Below, in pieces: positions 1 to 5,726 of a stretch of DNA of 7,899 nucleotides. The translations under genes and the position numbers were made by a program. The number at the start of each line of letters is the position of its first letter. Position 1 is the stretch's first letter. The notes under the pieces are model-generated. The model searched no databases, was not told where the DNA came from, and saw only the letters and a program-made list of their open reading frames with translations. Origin of the DNA: Candidatus Omnitrophota bacterium (lineage in GTDB: Bacteria; Omnitrophota; Gorgyraeia; 2-01-FULL-45-10); contig JAPLMH010000112.1 of assembly GCA_026387135.1 (NCBI GenBank), positions 1 through 7,899 of the forward strand, written 5' to 3'.

Positions 1-92
1 AAAGTTGCCGGATAAAGCACAGGAATAGAGGCATTGGTTAAGGCTATGCCGATGCAAAACGATAATGCGCAGTAAAGGATGGGCCGCTTCAT
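1..92 (-). CDS. comEC: ComEC/Rec2-like DNA-uptake channel protein, N-terminal fragment (runs off left edge)
   Basis: Only the first 30 codons are in the window, starting at the ATG at 92-90 and open to the left edge. They read MKRPILYCALSFCIGIAL and then TNASIPVLYPAT: a short basic start followed by a hydrophobic stretch that would be the first membrane segment. ComEC proteins commonly begin this way. The ATG shares one base with the TGA stop of the comEA-like gene (TGATG), which implies translational coupling. ComEC forms the inner-membrane channel that carries single-stranded DNA into the cell during natural transformation, and its gene is classically next to comEA. The identification rests mainly on this neighbourhood and the hydrophobic start. 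No ComEC core or metallo-beta-lactamase-like domain is visible, so another polytopic membrane protein cannot be excluded. Confidence 0.68.
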   Translation of the reverse strand, partial: MKRPILYCALSFCIGIALTNASIPVLYPAT

Positions 93-445
93 CAATCTAT
101 AGAGACCTCATCTTTTATCTTCTCGTAGAGCTTCCCTCCGATGCCTTTCACCTTCTTAAGTCCTTCGATGGAACTGAAGTTCCCGTTTTTTGACCTGTAC
201 TCTACGATGCGATCCGCCAGGACTTTACCCACGCCTTTAAGCTTCTCAAGCTGTGCGGCATCGGATATGTTTATATTTACCTTGATAACATCGACCGGGG
301 TATCTTCTGCGGTGTAAGTAAAATTATCCGATCTTACATCTACAGGAACTACTCTCTTTTGATAGGATCCGAAGGCTAGGCCAATGAGAAGTATGGCGAG
401 CAATACAAGTAGGATCGATTTTTCCCGTTTTTCAAGGTCGAACAT
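92..445 (-). CDS. comEA: ComEA-like membrane-anchored helix-hairpin-helix DNA-binding protein
   Basis: The protein has 117 residues. An N-terminal membrane anchor (about residues 11-27) is followed by a polar linker (28-55) and a C-terminal helix-hairpin-helix pair. The first hairpin is LEKLKGVGKVLADRI with GVG at 71-73; the second is LKKVKGIGGKLYEKI with GIG at 101-103. The lead-in VNINISDAAQLEKL resembles the INxNxAxxxEL entry typical of ComEA. ComEA binds incoming double-stranded DNA outside the inner membrane and hands it to ComEC. This is a short form, without the extra N-terminal domain of longer Gram-positive ComEA proteins. Its ATG directly follows the leuS stop codon (TAAATG, no gap), and its own stop overlaps the next start, so translation is probably coupled on both sides. 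A general membrane-tethered HhH protein is the alternative, but the adjacent comEC-like start favours competence. Confidence 0.83.
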   Translation of the reverse strand: MFDLEKREKSILLVLLAILLIGLAFGSYQKRVVPVDVRSDNFTYTAEDTPVDVIKVNINISDAAQLEKLKGVGKVLADRIVEYRSKNGNFSSIEGLKKVKGIGGKLYEKIKDEVSID

Positions 446-2989
446 TTAGCCTATGACTATGTTGACTAATTTTTTCGGGACTATTATGAAGTTTTTTATA
501 GTCTTACCGCTGGTGATCTCTTTTATCTTGGGGTCTGCGAGGACCATCTGCCTCAAGCCCTCTTCTTTGATATCAGACGGGACTTCAACTTTGGAGCGCA
601 ATTTACCGTTCACCTGGACCACTATGGTCACGACATCCTCGACTATAGCCGATCTGTCGTACTCGGGCCATTTCATCCTGAATATACTGCTCGGCTTACC
701 TAAATTACTCCAAAGCTCCTCGGCAATATGCGGCACGAACGGCGAAAGCAATATCACGATAGCTTCGACCGCTTCGCTCATGACCTTCTGTTTGACCGCG
801 TCATTGGCGATCTCACTGACCGAGAGATCGTATGTCTCATTTACGAGCTCCATTATGGAACTTATGGCCGTATTGAAATGAAAACCTCCGTCGAGATCTT
901 CCGTGACCTTCTTTATGGTGAGATGCGTCTTTCTCTTTAAACTGTCATTGCGAGGCTGCGAAGCAGCCGAAGCAATCTTAACTTTAGAGATTGCTTCGTC
1001 GCCTTCGGCTCCTCGCAATGACGAAGAATGAATCTTCTCAACCAATCTCCACACCCTGCCCAAAAATCTGTACGAACCCTCTGTGCCCCGGTCCGACCAT
1101 TCCGCATCCTTCTCCGGAGGCCCTATGAAGAGAGTATAAAGCCTTACCGTGTCGGCGCCGTAATCCGCGATCAATTTATCCGGGCTGACGACGTTGCCCT
1201 TGGACTTCGACATCTTGGCGCCGTCCTTTATTATCATACCCTGAGTAAAGAGGTTCTTAAAGGGCTCATCAAAACCGGTCATCTTTATATCGAATAGGAA
1301 CTTTGTTATGAATCTCGAATACAATAGATGCAGTATCGCGTGTTCCACGCCGCCGATGTACTGGTCCACCGGAAGCCATCTATTTACAAGCCCCGTATCG
1401 AAAGGTTTGTCTTTAAGTTTCGGGGTTATATATCTAAGATAGTACCAGCTGGAGTCGACGAAGGTATCCATAGTATCGGTCTCTCTCTTGGCAGGACCAT
1501 GACACTTCGGGCATTTCGTATTCACGAAATCTTCCGAAAACTTCAATGGCGACTCTCCCGTAGGCCTGAACTCAACATTCTTTGGCAGAAGAACAGGGAG
1601 ATCTTTTTCCGGCACAGAGACGATGCCGCATTTCGGGCAGTAGACTATGGGTATAGGAGCTCCCCAATATCTCTGGCGTGAGATGAGCCAGTCTCTCAGT
1701 TTATATTGGGTGGAACGCTTACCCATCTTCTTCTCTTCAAAATAGTCCGCTATCTTTTCCACAGCGACTTCGGACTTCATCCCGTTAAATTGCCCGGAAT
1801 TAGCCATGATGCCCTCACCTATATGCGCCTCTTTCATTGTGCCGGCGTCGAGCGGGTGCTTAGGGTCATCTATCACGACCTTTATAGGTAATTTATAGAG
1901 TTTGGCAAATTCAAAATCCCTCTGGTCGTGGGCGGGTACCGCCATTATGGCGCCTGTGCCGTATTCCATAAGGATATAATTGGCCACCCATATAGGCACC
2001 TTCTCATGGTTGACCGGGTTTATCACGAATCTGCCGGTGAAGACGCCCTCCTTCGCTACCTCGGCGTCCGCCCTGGATATCTTGCTCTCAGCGCGCATCT
2101 TATTTATGGCTTTGAGAGAATTCTTTTCGTCCGGCGACCCGGATATAAGTTTTTCAACGAGAGGATGTTCGGGCGCCAGAGCTATAAATGTGGCGCCATA
2201 GATAGTGTCTATCCTGGTGGTATAGCATTTTAATGTGTCGGCTAGATTCTCGATCTTAAAGTCTATCTCTACGCCTTCGCTCTTCCCTATCCAGTTCTTC
2301 TGCATAGCCTTCACGCGGTCGGGCCAGTTAGGCAGTTTTTCCAGGTCCTTTAAGAGCCTTTCGGCGTAATGAGTTATCTTGAAGAACCACTGTTCGAGGT
2401 CCTTCTGCAGAACTTCGGAGTCGCATCTTTCGCATGCGCCGTTCACCACCTGTTCATTTGCGAGCACTGTTTTACAGGAGGGGCACCAGTTTACGAACGC
2501 TTTCTTCTTATAGGCGAGACCCTTTTCGTAAAGTTTGGTGAAGATCCATTGGGTCCATTTGTAATAGGCAGGATCGCATGATATGACAATTCTATCCCAA
2601 TCATATTCCACTCCCCACTGGTCCAGCTGACGCTTCATCGTCTTTATATTATTCAGCGTCGATTCTTCAGGGTGGATGCCTCCTTTTATGGCGGCATTCT
2701 CAGCCGGGAGTCCGAACGCGTCAAAGCCCATGGGGGTCAGCACATTGAATCCGCGCATCATCTTGTATCGCGCCACGACGTCGCCGATGATATAGTTCCT
2801 GCCGTGCCCCACATGAAGGGCTGCTGATGGATACGGGAACATCATCAGGCAGTAGAACTTATCTTTGTAGCTAGCGGTGTCTACTTTGAAGAGGCCCTTA
2901 TCGCGCCAGAACTTCTGCCACTTCGGCTCGATCTTGTCGAATGGATACGATCTCTCGTCTTGCGGCGTGGGTTGTGGGTAGTCTGTCAT
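446..2989 (-). CDS. leuS: Leucyl-tRNA synthetase (LeuRS) carrying an in-frame repeat insertion
   Basis: This 847-residue class I synthetase charges tRNA-Leu with leucine in the cytoplasm. The HIGH box is HVGH at 59-62, after PYPSAAL, and the KMSKS box is at 592-596. Two Cys4 zinc-ribbon-like sites are visible: CPSC 169-172 with CERC 186-189, and CPKC 451-454 with CPKC 493-496. The CP1 editing domain lies at about 230-425, with TTRIDT at 257-262 and GTGAIMAVPAHDQRD at 344-358. The anticodon-binding domain follows WRLVEKIH (647-654), and the C-terminal tail carries VQVNGKLR. Length fits bacterial LeuRS. Residues 656-682 are encoded by a palindromic repeat (944-1022) in a linker whose length already varies among homologues; the frame stays open and all catalytic motifs are intact, so the enzyme is probably functional. 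The gene starts 4 bp after the nfo stop codon and has no good Shine-Dalgarno close to its ATG. Confidence 0.98.
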   Translation of the reverse strand: MTDYPQPTPQDERSYPFDKIEPKWQKFWRDKGLFKVDTASYKDKFYCLMMFPYPSAALHVGHGRNYIIGDVVARYKMMRGFNVLTPMGFDAFGLPAENAAIKGGIHPEESTLNNIKTMKRQLDQWGVEYDWDRIVISCDPAYYKWTQWIFTKLYEKGLAYKKKAFVNWCPSCKTVLANEQVVNGACERCDSEVLQKDLEQWFFKITHYAERLLKDLEKLPNWPDRVKAMQKNWIGKSEGVEIDFKIENLADTLKCYTTRIDTIYGATFIALAPEHPLVEKLISGSPDEKNSLKAINKMRAESKISRADAEVAKEGVFTGRFVINPVNHEKVPIWVANYILMEYGTGAIMAVPAHDQRDFEFAKLYKLPIKVVIDDPKHPLDAGTMKEAHIGEGIMANSGQFNGMKSEVAVEKIADYFEEKKMGKRSTQYKLRDWLISRQRYWGAPIPIVYCPKCGIVSVPEKDLPVLLPKNVEFRPTGESPLKFSEDFVNTKCPKCHGPAKRETDTMDTFVDSSWYYLRYITPKLKDKPFDTGLVNRWLPVDQYIGGVEHAILHLLYSRFITKFLFDIKMTGFDEPFKNLFTQGMIIKDGAKMSKSKGNVVSPDKLIADYGADTVRLYTLFIGPPEKDAEWSDRGTEGSYRFLGRVWRLVEKIHSSSLRGAEGDEAISKVKIASAASQPRNDSLKRKTHLTIKKVTEDLDGGFHFNTAISSIMELVNETYDLSVSEIANDAVKQKVMSEAVEAIVILLSPFVPHIAEELWSNLGKPSSIFRMKWPEYDRSAIVEDVVTIVVQVNGKLRSKVEVPSDIKEEGLRQMVLADPKIKEITSGKTIKNFIIVPKKLVNIVIG
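944..1022. repeat. Palindromic interspersed repeat element inside leuS
   Basis: The element begins GTCATTGCGAGG (944-955) and ends with the exact reverse complement CCTCGCAATGAC (1011-1022). It is symmetric about 983. By my count 29 of 35 positions pair between the arms: 12 perfect outer pairs, 5 in the middle (959-963 with 1003-1007), 2 isolated pairs, and 10 perfect inner pairs (969-978 with 988-997). The loop is 9 nt (979-987). Sub-hairpins sit inside each arm: GGCTGC-GAA-GCAGCC at 954-968 and GCC-TTC-GGC at 1001-1009. The GTCATTGCGAG...CTCGCAATGAC ends are, from memory, those of a dispersed palindromic repeat seen in many bacterial genomes. Counting the wobble pair 943/1023, the element spans 81 bp, exactly 27 codons. 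No clear target-site duplication is visible. There is no second copy in this window. Confidence 0.88.
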
Positions 2990-2993
2990 TGTA

Positions 2994-3842
2994 TTATTTT
3001 TTTATAAATCCTTTCACTATCTTTAAATTCATCTTGTCGTCTTTGTCGGTATTCTTCGGTGTCTCCAAAATGAATGCCGCGCTCTTTAATCCCGGATGAT
3101 TTATGATACGTTTCATAGCAGCCAGGCCAATATTACCCTTGCCTATGTGCTGATGTCTGTCGACGTGAGAGTCCAACTCAGAGAGACTGTAGTTAAAATG
3201 GACTACCTTGATCTTATTTAGCCCTATCAACTTATCGAACTTCTTTAATGTCTTTTCAAGCCCGATCTTACTCTTTATATCATAGCCGGATTCAAATGTG
3301 TGAGCCGTGTCGAGGCAAACGCCAACTCTTTCAGGATGGTCCAGCGCATCTATTATGCGTTTAATATGCTCAAATCTGTATCCTATGCATGAGCCGGAGC
3401 CGGCTGTATTCTCCAGAAGTATCATCGTTTTGGGCTTAGCCTTATTGATGATCTGATTTAAGGCGGCAGAGAATCTCTCTATCCCCTTATCTTCGCCCGT
3501 ACCAACATGGCTGCCTAGATGCGTAACGACATACTCTATACCCAGGACGTCAGCTCTTGAGACGTCCTCTACGTACGCCACTATCGACTTCTTGTAAAGC
3601 CCGTCGACAGGTGTAGCGAGATTTATAATATATGGTATATGCACCGCTACGGGAGCGATATCATAAGCAATTTTGAGCTTCTTAAAATTTGCTATATCGG
3701 ATGGGTCGAATTCCGCGGCCTGCCAGCCCCTGGGATTTCGGCTGAAGATCTGCATGGTGTTGCAGCCTAGGGCCTTCGCCCTTTCAAGCGACTCCCAAAT
3801 CTTGCCCGCTATCGAAACATGTACTCCGATACGCCTAGTCAT
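2994..3842 (-). CDS. nfo: Endonuclease IV (AP endonuclease, zinc-dependent)
   Basis: This 282-residue enzyme cleaves DNA 5' of abasic sites and removes 3'-blocking groups in base excision repair. It opens with IGVHVSIAGK, the standard family start, and is nearly the length of E. coli Nfo (285). All nine residues matching the trinuclear zinc ligands are present, each one position below E. coli numbering: H68 (HIPYIIN), H108 (THLGSH), E144 (LLENTAGSG), D178 and H181 (CLDTAH), H215 (VVHFN), D228 and H230 (DRHQH), and E260 (ILETPK). The usual HxND box reads HFNYS, a mild variation. The ATG at 3842-3840 gives the canonical N-terminus and lies only 8 nt after the CCA end of tRNA-Leu on the same strand, with no Shine-Dalgarno sequence; upstream in-frame codons fall within the tRNA. 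It is the first protein gene after the tRNA pair and is followed by leuS after 4 bp. Confidence 0.97.
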   Translation of the reverse strand: MTRRIGVHVSIAGKIWESLERAKALGCNTMQIFSRNPRGWQAAEFDPSDIANFKKLKIAYDIAPVAVHIPYIINLATPVDGLYKKSIVAYVEDVSRADVLGIEYVVTHLGSHVGTGEDKGIERFSAALNQIINKAKPKTMILLENTAGSGSCIGYRFEHIKRIIDALDHPERVGVCLDTAHTFESGYDIKSKIGLEKTLKKFDKLIGLNKIKVVHFNYSLSELDSHVDRHQHIGKGNIGLAAMKRIINHPGLKSAAFILETPKNTDKDDKMNLKIVKGFIKK

Positions 3843-3850
3843 ATATTTAA

Positions 3851-3936
3851 TGGTGCTGGAGGAGGGAGTCGAACCCTCACAAGCTTACGCTTAATGGTTT
3901 TTGAGACCATCGTGTATGCCATTCCACCACTCCAGC
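3851..3936 (-). tRNA. tRNA-Leu (anticodon CAA)
   Basis: This is an 86-nt type II tRNA with an encoded CCA (3851-3853). The acceptor GCTGGAG (5' end at 3936) pairs perfectly with CTCCAGC, and the discriminator base is A, as expected for leucine. The anticodon stem ATGGT/ACCAT closes the 7-nt loop CTCAAAA, giving anticodon CAA at 3903-3901, which reads UUG. The long variable arm contains AAGC-GTAA-GCTT, the feature separating Leu, Ser and Tyr tRNAs from the rest. The T arm is GAGGG-TTCGACT-CCCTC. It lies 48 nt downstream of tRNA-Ala and 8 nt upstream of the nfo start codon, and probably belongs to the same precursor. Confidence 0.97.
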
Positions 3937-3984
3937 GGAATAAAAAAGCCTCTTTGAAAGGGGAACATTAAGGAAAACCTTTAA

Positions 3985-4058
3985 TGGTGGAGCTGACGAG
4001 AATCGAACTCGTGACCTCACAATGCCATTGTGATGTGATTCCTCTTCACCACAGCCCC
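3985..4058 (-). tRNA. tRNA-Ala (anticodon GGC)
   Basis: This is a 74-nt cloverleaf with an encoded CCA (3985-3987). The acceptor GGGGCTG pairs with CAGCTCC and contains the G3:U70 wobble pair, the main alanine identity element. The D arm is GTGA-AGAGGAA-TCAC. The anticodon stem TCACA/TGTGA closes loop ATGGCAT, giving anticodon GGC at 4026-4024, which reads GCC. The loop shows the A32-U38 pair known from bacterial tRNA-Ala(GGC). The variable loop is 4 nt and the T arm is ACGAG-TTCGATT-CTCGT. The 5' end is about 10 nt downstream of the start site predicted for the consensus promoter. Confidence 0.97.
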
Positions 4059-4074
4059 ACTATATTATCGGATG

Positions 4075-4103
4075 ATTATAACAATAGCAAGCCTGCTTGT
4101 CAA
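4075..4103 (-). promoter_or_regulatory. Perfect-consensus sigma70 promoter for the tRNA-Ala/tRNA-Leu/nfo/leuS transcript
   Basis: On the minus strand TTGACA (4103-4098) is separated by exactly 17 bp from TATAAT (4080-4075). Both hexamers and the spacing match the housekeeping consensus exactly. Transcription should start near 4068, about 10 nt before the mature 5' end of tRNA-Ala. The -35 box lies 3 bp beyond the HD-GYP stop codon, with no hairpin-plus-T terminator between them, so read-through from the upstream operon is also possible. A 12-bp inverted repeat, CAAGC-AG-GCTTG on the minus strand (4099-4088), overlaps the end of the -35 box and the spacer. Confidence 0.9.
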
Positions 4104-4106
4104 CGC

Positions 4107-5225
4107 TTAGCCTGAGGAGTGCCAGATTTTGGGGTGTTTTTTAAAGGACGCGACGAAGGATTTGATTATCTTAGGGTCGAAACGCGACCTGGAGCCCTTA
4201 AGTATCATATTATATGCCTCCTCTGCCGAAAGGCTCTTCTGATAAGGCCTGTCTGTAGTGAGGGCATCGTATGCGTCCGCGATCGCTATAATGCGCGCTT
4301 CGAGCGATATGGCATTGCCCTTTAAACCACTGGGGTATCCGCCTCCCCCGAAACGCTCGTGATGCTCAAGGATGCCGCGCGTTATCTGGCGCGATTTCGC
4401 TATGGACTCGACTATTTGCGCGCCGATGTAAGGATGCTTACTTATCTCTTCCCTTTCCGGTTCCGATAATTCACTACTTTTTATCAGGATATCGTCTTTG
4501 ACGCCTACCTTACCTATATCATGCAGAAGGCCGGATAGCCTGACATTCTCCATCGCCTCTTTATGAAGCCTCATCCGGCTGCCTATGGCCAGCGCGTAGT
4601 TCATCACGCGTTCGGAATGTCCGCCGGTATAAGGGTCTTTTGCCTCTATTGTCTTTACAAGGGATTTAACGGTATTGAAATAAAGATCCTTGAGGTTTTC
4701 ATGTAATTTTGCGTTTATTATAGCTATCGCGATATCGTTGGAAAGGCCCGAAAGAAACTTCTCGTCTTCCTTTGTAAAGCGGCATCCCGACCTTTTCCTG
4801 TTGCTTACTATCAGAACCCCTACTATCTTCTCTTCCCACTCTAAGGGCACAGCCATGAAAGACATTATCGGGATCTTCTCATGCGAAAACGGAAGCTCCT
4901 TCTTTTTAAACAAGGAACTGGTCAGCATATCGTTGATCGTCAGGGTATTACGTTTTTTTATGACTTCTTCGTTTATGACCTCCCATCCGCCCAGTATTTT
5001 GATATTATCTATTTCGTCCGCGCTGAAACCCAGCGCGTCATGCAGAAAGAGAAAACCGGTATCCTCATCGATCAGGAATAAAGAGGCATGATCGGCGCCC
5101 AGGGCCGATATCAATTCCTTAAGGACGCGTTTGCTTACTATATCCGGGTCAAGGGAAGAGACCACCATCCTGCTTACGTCAAGCAGGATCTTGGTAGATT
5201 CATACTTTTTATGGCGGGATTTCAT
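4107..5225 (-). CDS. GAF-HD-GYP domain protein, probable cyclic-di-GMP phosphodiesterase
   Basis: The protein has 372 residues with no membrane segment and no signal peptide, so it should be cytoplasmic. Residues about 15-172 look like a GAF sensor domain (VSRMVVSSLDPD start, MAVPL and IVGVLIVSN strands). Residues about 180-360 are an HD-GYP domain: YTGGHSERV (199-207), LLHDIGKVGV with the HD pair at 235-236, H264 in KHPYIGA, HHE at 288-290, GYP at 296-298, and DAYDALTTDRPY from D317. HD-GYP enzymes hydrolyse c-di-GMP, and the putative metal ligands H203, H235, D236, H264, H288, H289 and D317 are all present. The usual DGxGYP reads GGGGYP here, losing one aspartate. The ligand sensed by the GAF domain cannot be told. 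The start lies 3 bp after the metallopeptidase-like gene, and a GGAG about 13 nt upstream of the ATG may be the ribosome binding site. No receiver or GGDEF domain is present. Confidence 0.93.
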   Translation of the reverse strand: MKSRHKKYESTKILLDVSRMVVSSLDPDIVSKRVLKELISALGADHASLFLIDEDTGFLFLHDALGFSADEIDNIKILGGWEVINEEVIKKRNTLTINDMLTSSLFKKKELPFSHEKIPIMSFMAVPLEWEEKIVGVLIVSNRKRSGCRFTKEDEKFLSGLSNDIAIAIINAKLHENLKDLYFNTVKSLVKTIEAKDPYTGGHSERVMNYALAIGSRMRLHKEAMENVRLSGLLHDIGKVGVKDDILIKSSELSEPEREEISKHPYIGAQIVESIAKSRQITRGILEHHERFGGGGYPSGLKGNAISLEARIIAIADAYDALTTDRPYQKSLSAEEAYNMILKGSRSRFDPKIIKSFVASFKKHPKIWHSSG

Positions 5226-5228
5226 CTT

Positions 5229-5720
5229 TTAGTAGTCGCTCCAGAGGTACTTATCGACGTACTGCATCAGTATCTCCTGGAGCTTGCTGGGTAGAGGTGT
5301 CGGGAAGTACTTGCCGACGATGGCGTGGCCTATTTCATGCGCAAGGACGCCCTGACTAGCGTAATCGGCGGATATGAATATGACCCTATTCTTAGGGTCG
5401 TAATACGCCTTCATACCGTCTTGTAATGTCCCGCGGCGCAAATAGATCTTGAACTTCAGATCCCTGGGTATAACGCCCAATATCGACTGTATCCTGTCCA
5501 CTAACCTGTCTATGAGGCTTGCTGCCAGCTGCGGGTTATCGCGAAAGTCATAGTGTTCGCCGCCCAACCGCAAAAAGAAATCATCTATCTCGCCAGGGTC
5601 TGAATAAGTTATGATAGAGTATTTTGTGCTGAACTCCAGCGCGTGGGCAGGAACTGCGAAGAGAAAGAAAAGGCATAGGAAGGTTACTATCAGTATACTA
5701 TATTTCAATGAGGTCTTCAT
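5229..5720 (-). CDS. Small exported putative zinc metallopeptidase (HEIGH motif)
   Basis: The protein has 163 residues. Residues 1-27 form a clear Sec signal peptide: a basic start, a hydrophobic core and VPAHA before the likely cleavage site at 27/28. There is no lipobox, so the product should be free in the periplasm or secreted. LAHEIGHAIV contains the HExxH zincin motif (H128, E129, H132). E149 in LQEILMQY, 17 residues after H132, is a plausible third ligand, as in gluzincins. The ADYAS strand just before the motif also fits such folds. The protein is much shorter than typical secreted metallopeptidases, ending 31 residues after the motif, so it may be a minimal protease, a specialised processing enzyme or an inactive relative. 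I do not recognise a named family. It lies 6 bp after the large repetitive protein and 3 bp before the GAF-HD-GYP gene, suggesting co-transcription. Confidence 0.82.
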   Translation of the reverse strand: MKTSLKYSILIVTFLCLFFLFAVPAHALEFSTKYSIITYSDPGEIDDFFLRLGGEHYDFRDNPQLAASLIDRLVDRIQSILGVIPRDLKFKIYLRRGTLQDGMKAYYDPKNRVIFISADYASQGVLAHEIGHAIVGKYFPTPLPSKLQEILMQYVDKYLWSDY

Positions 5721-5726
5721 TAAGCT

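Noticed and set aside
453..881. 142-codon open frame on the plus strand
   Set aside because: It lies wholly opposite the conserved C-terminus of leuS and has no recognisable domain, so it is the antisense shadow of that gene.
944..1022. Reading the palindrome as a frame-breaking insertion that makes leuS a pseudogene
   Set aside because: The frame is open through the element, and LeuRS motifs resume correctly on both sides (RFLGRVWRLV before; TIKKVTEDL and FNTAI after).
2990..3010. Run of A on the minus strand before leuS as a terminator or slippage site
   Set aside because: The T run is on the plus strand only; in the direction of transcription it is A-rich coding sequence encoding the C-terminal Lys-Lys of nfo, with no hairpin.
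3942..3970. Possible terminator (weak CCCCTTTCAAAGAGG stem followed by a run of six T on the minus strand) between the two tRNAs
   Set aside because: The stem has only about five pairs with a mismatch, and tRNA-Leu starts 6 nt after the T run, leaving no room for its own promoter. A processed tandem precursor is simpler.
3985..4058. tRNA-Gly(GCC) as an alternative reading of the second tRNA
   Set aside because: With the perfect 5-bp anticodon stem TCACA/TGTGA the loop gives GGC, and G3:U70 together with A32-U38 both point to alanine.
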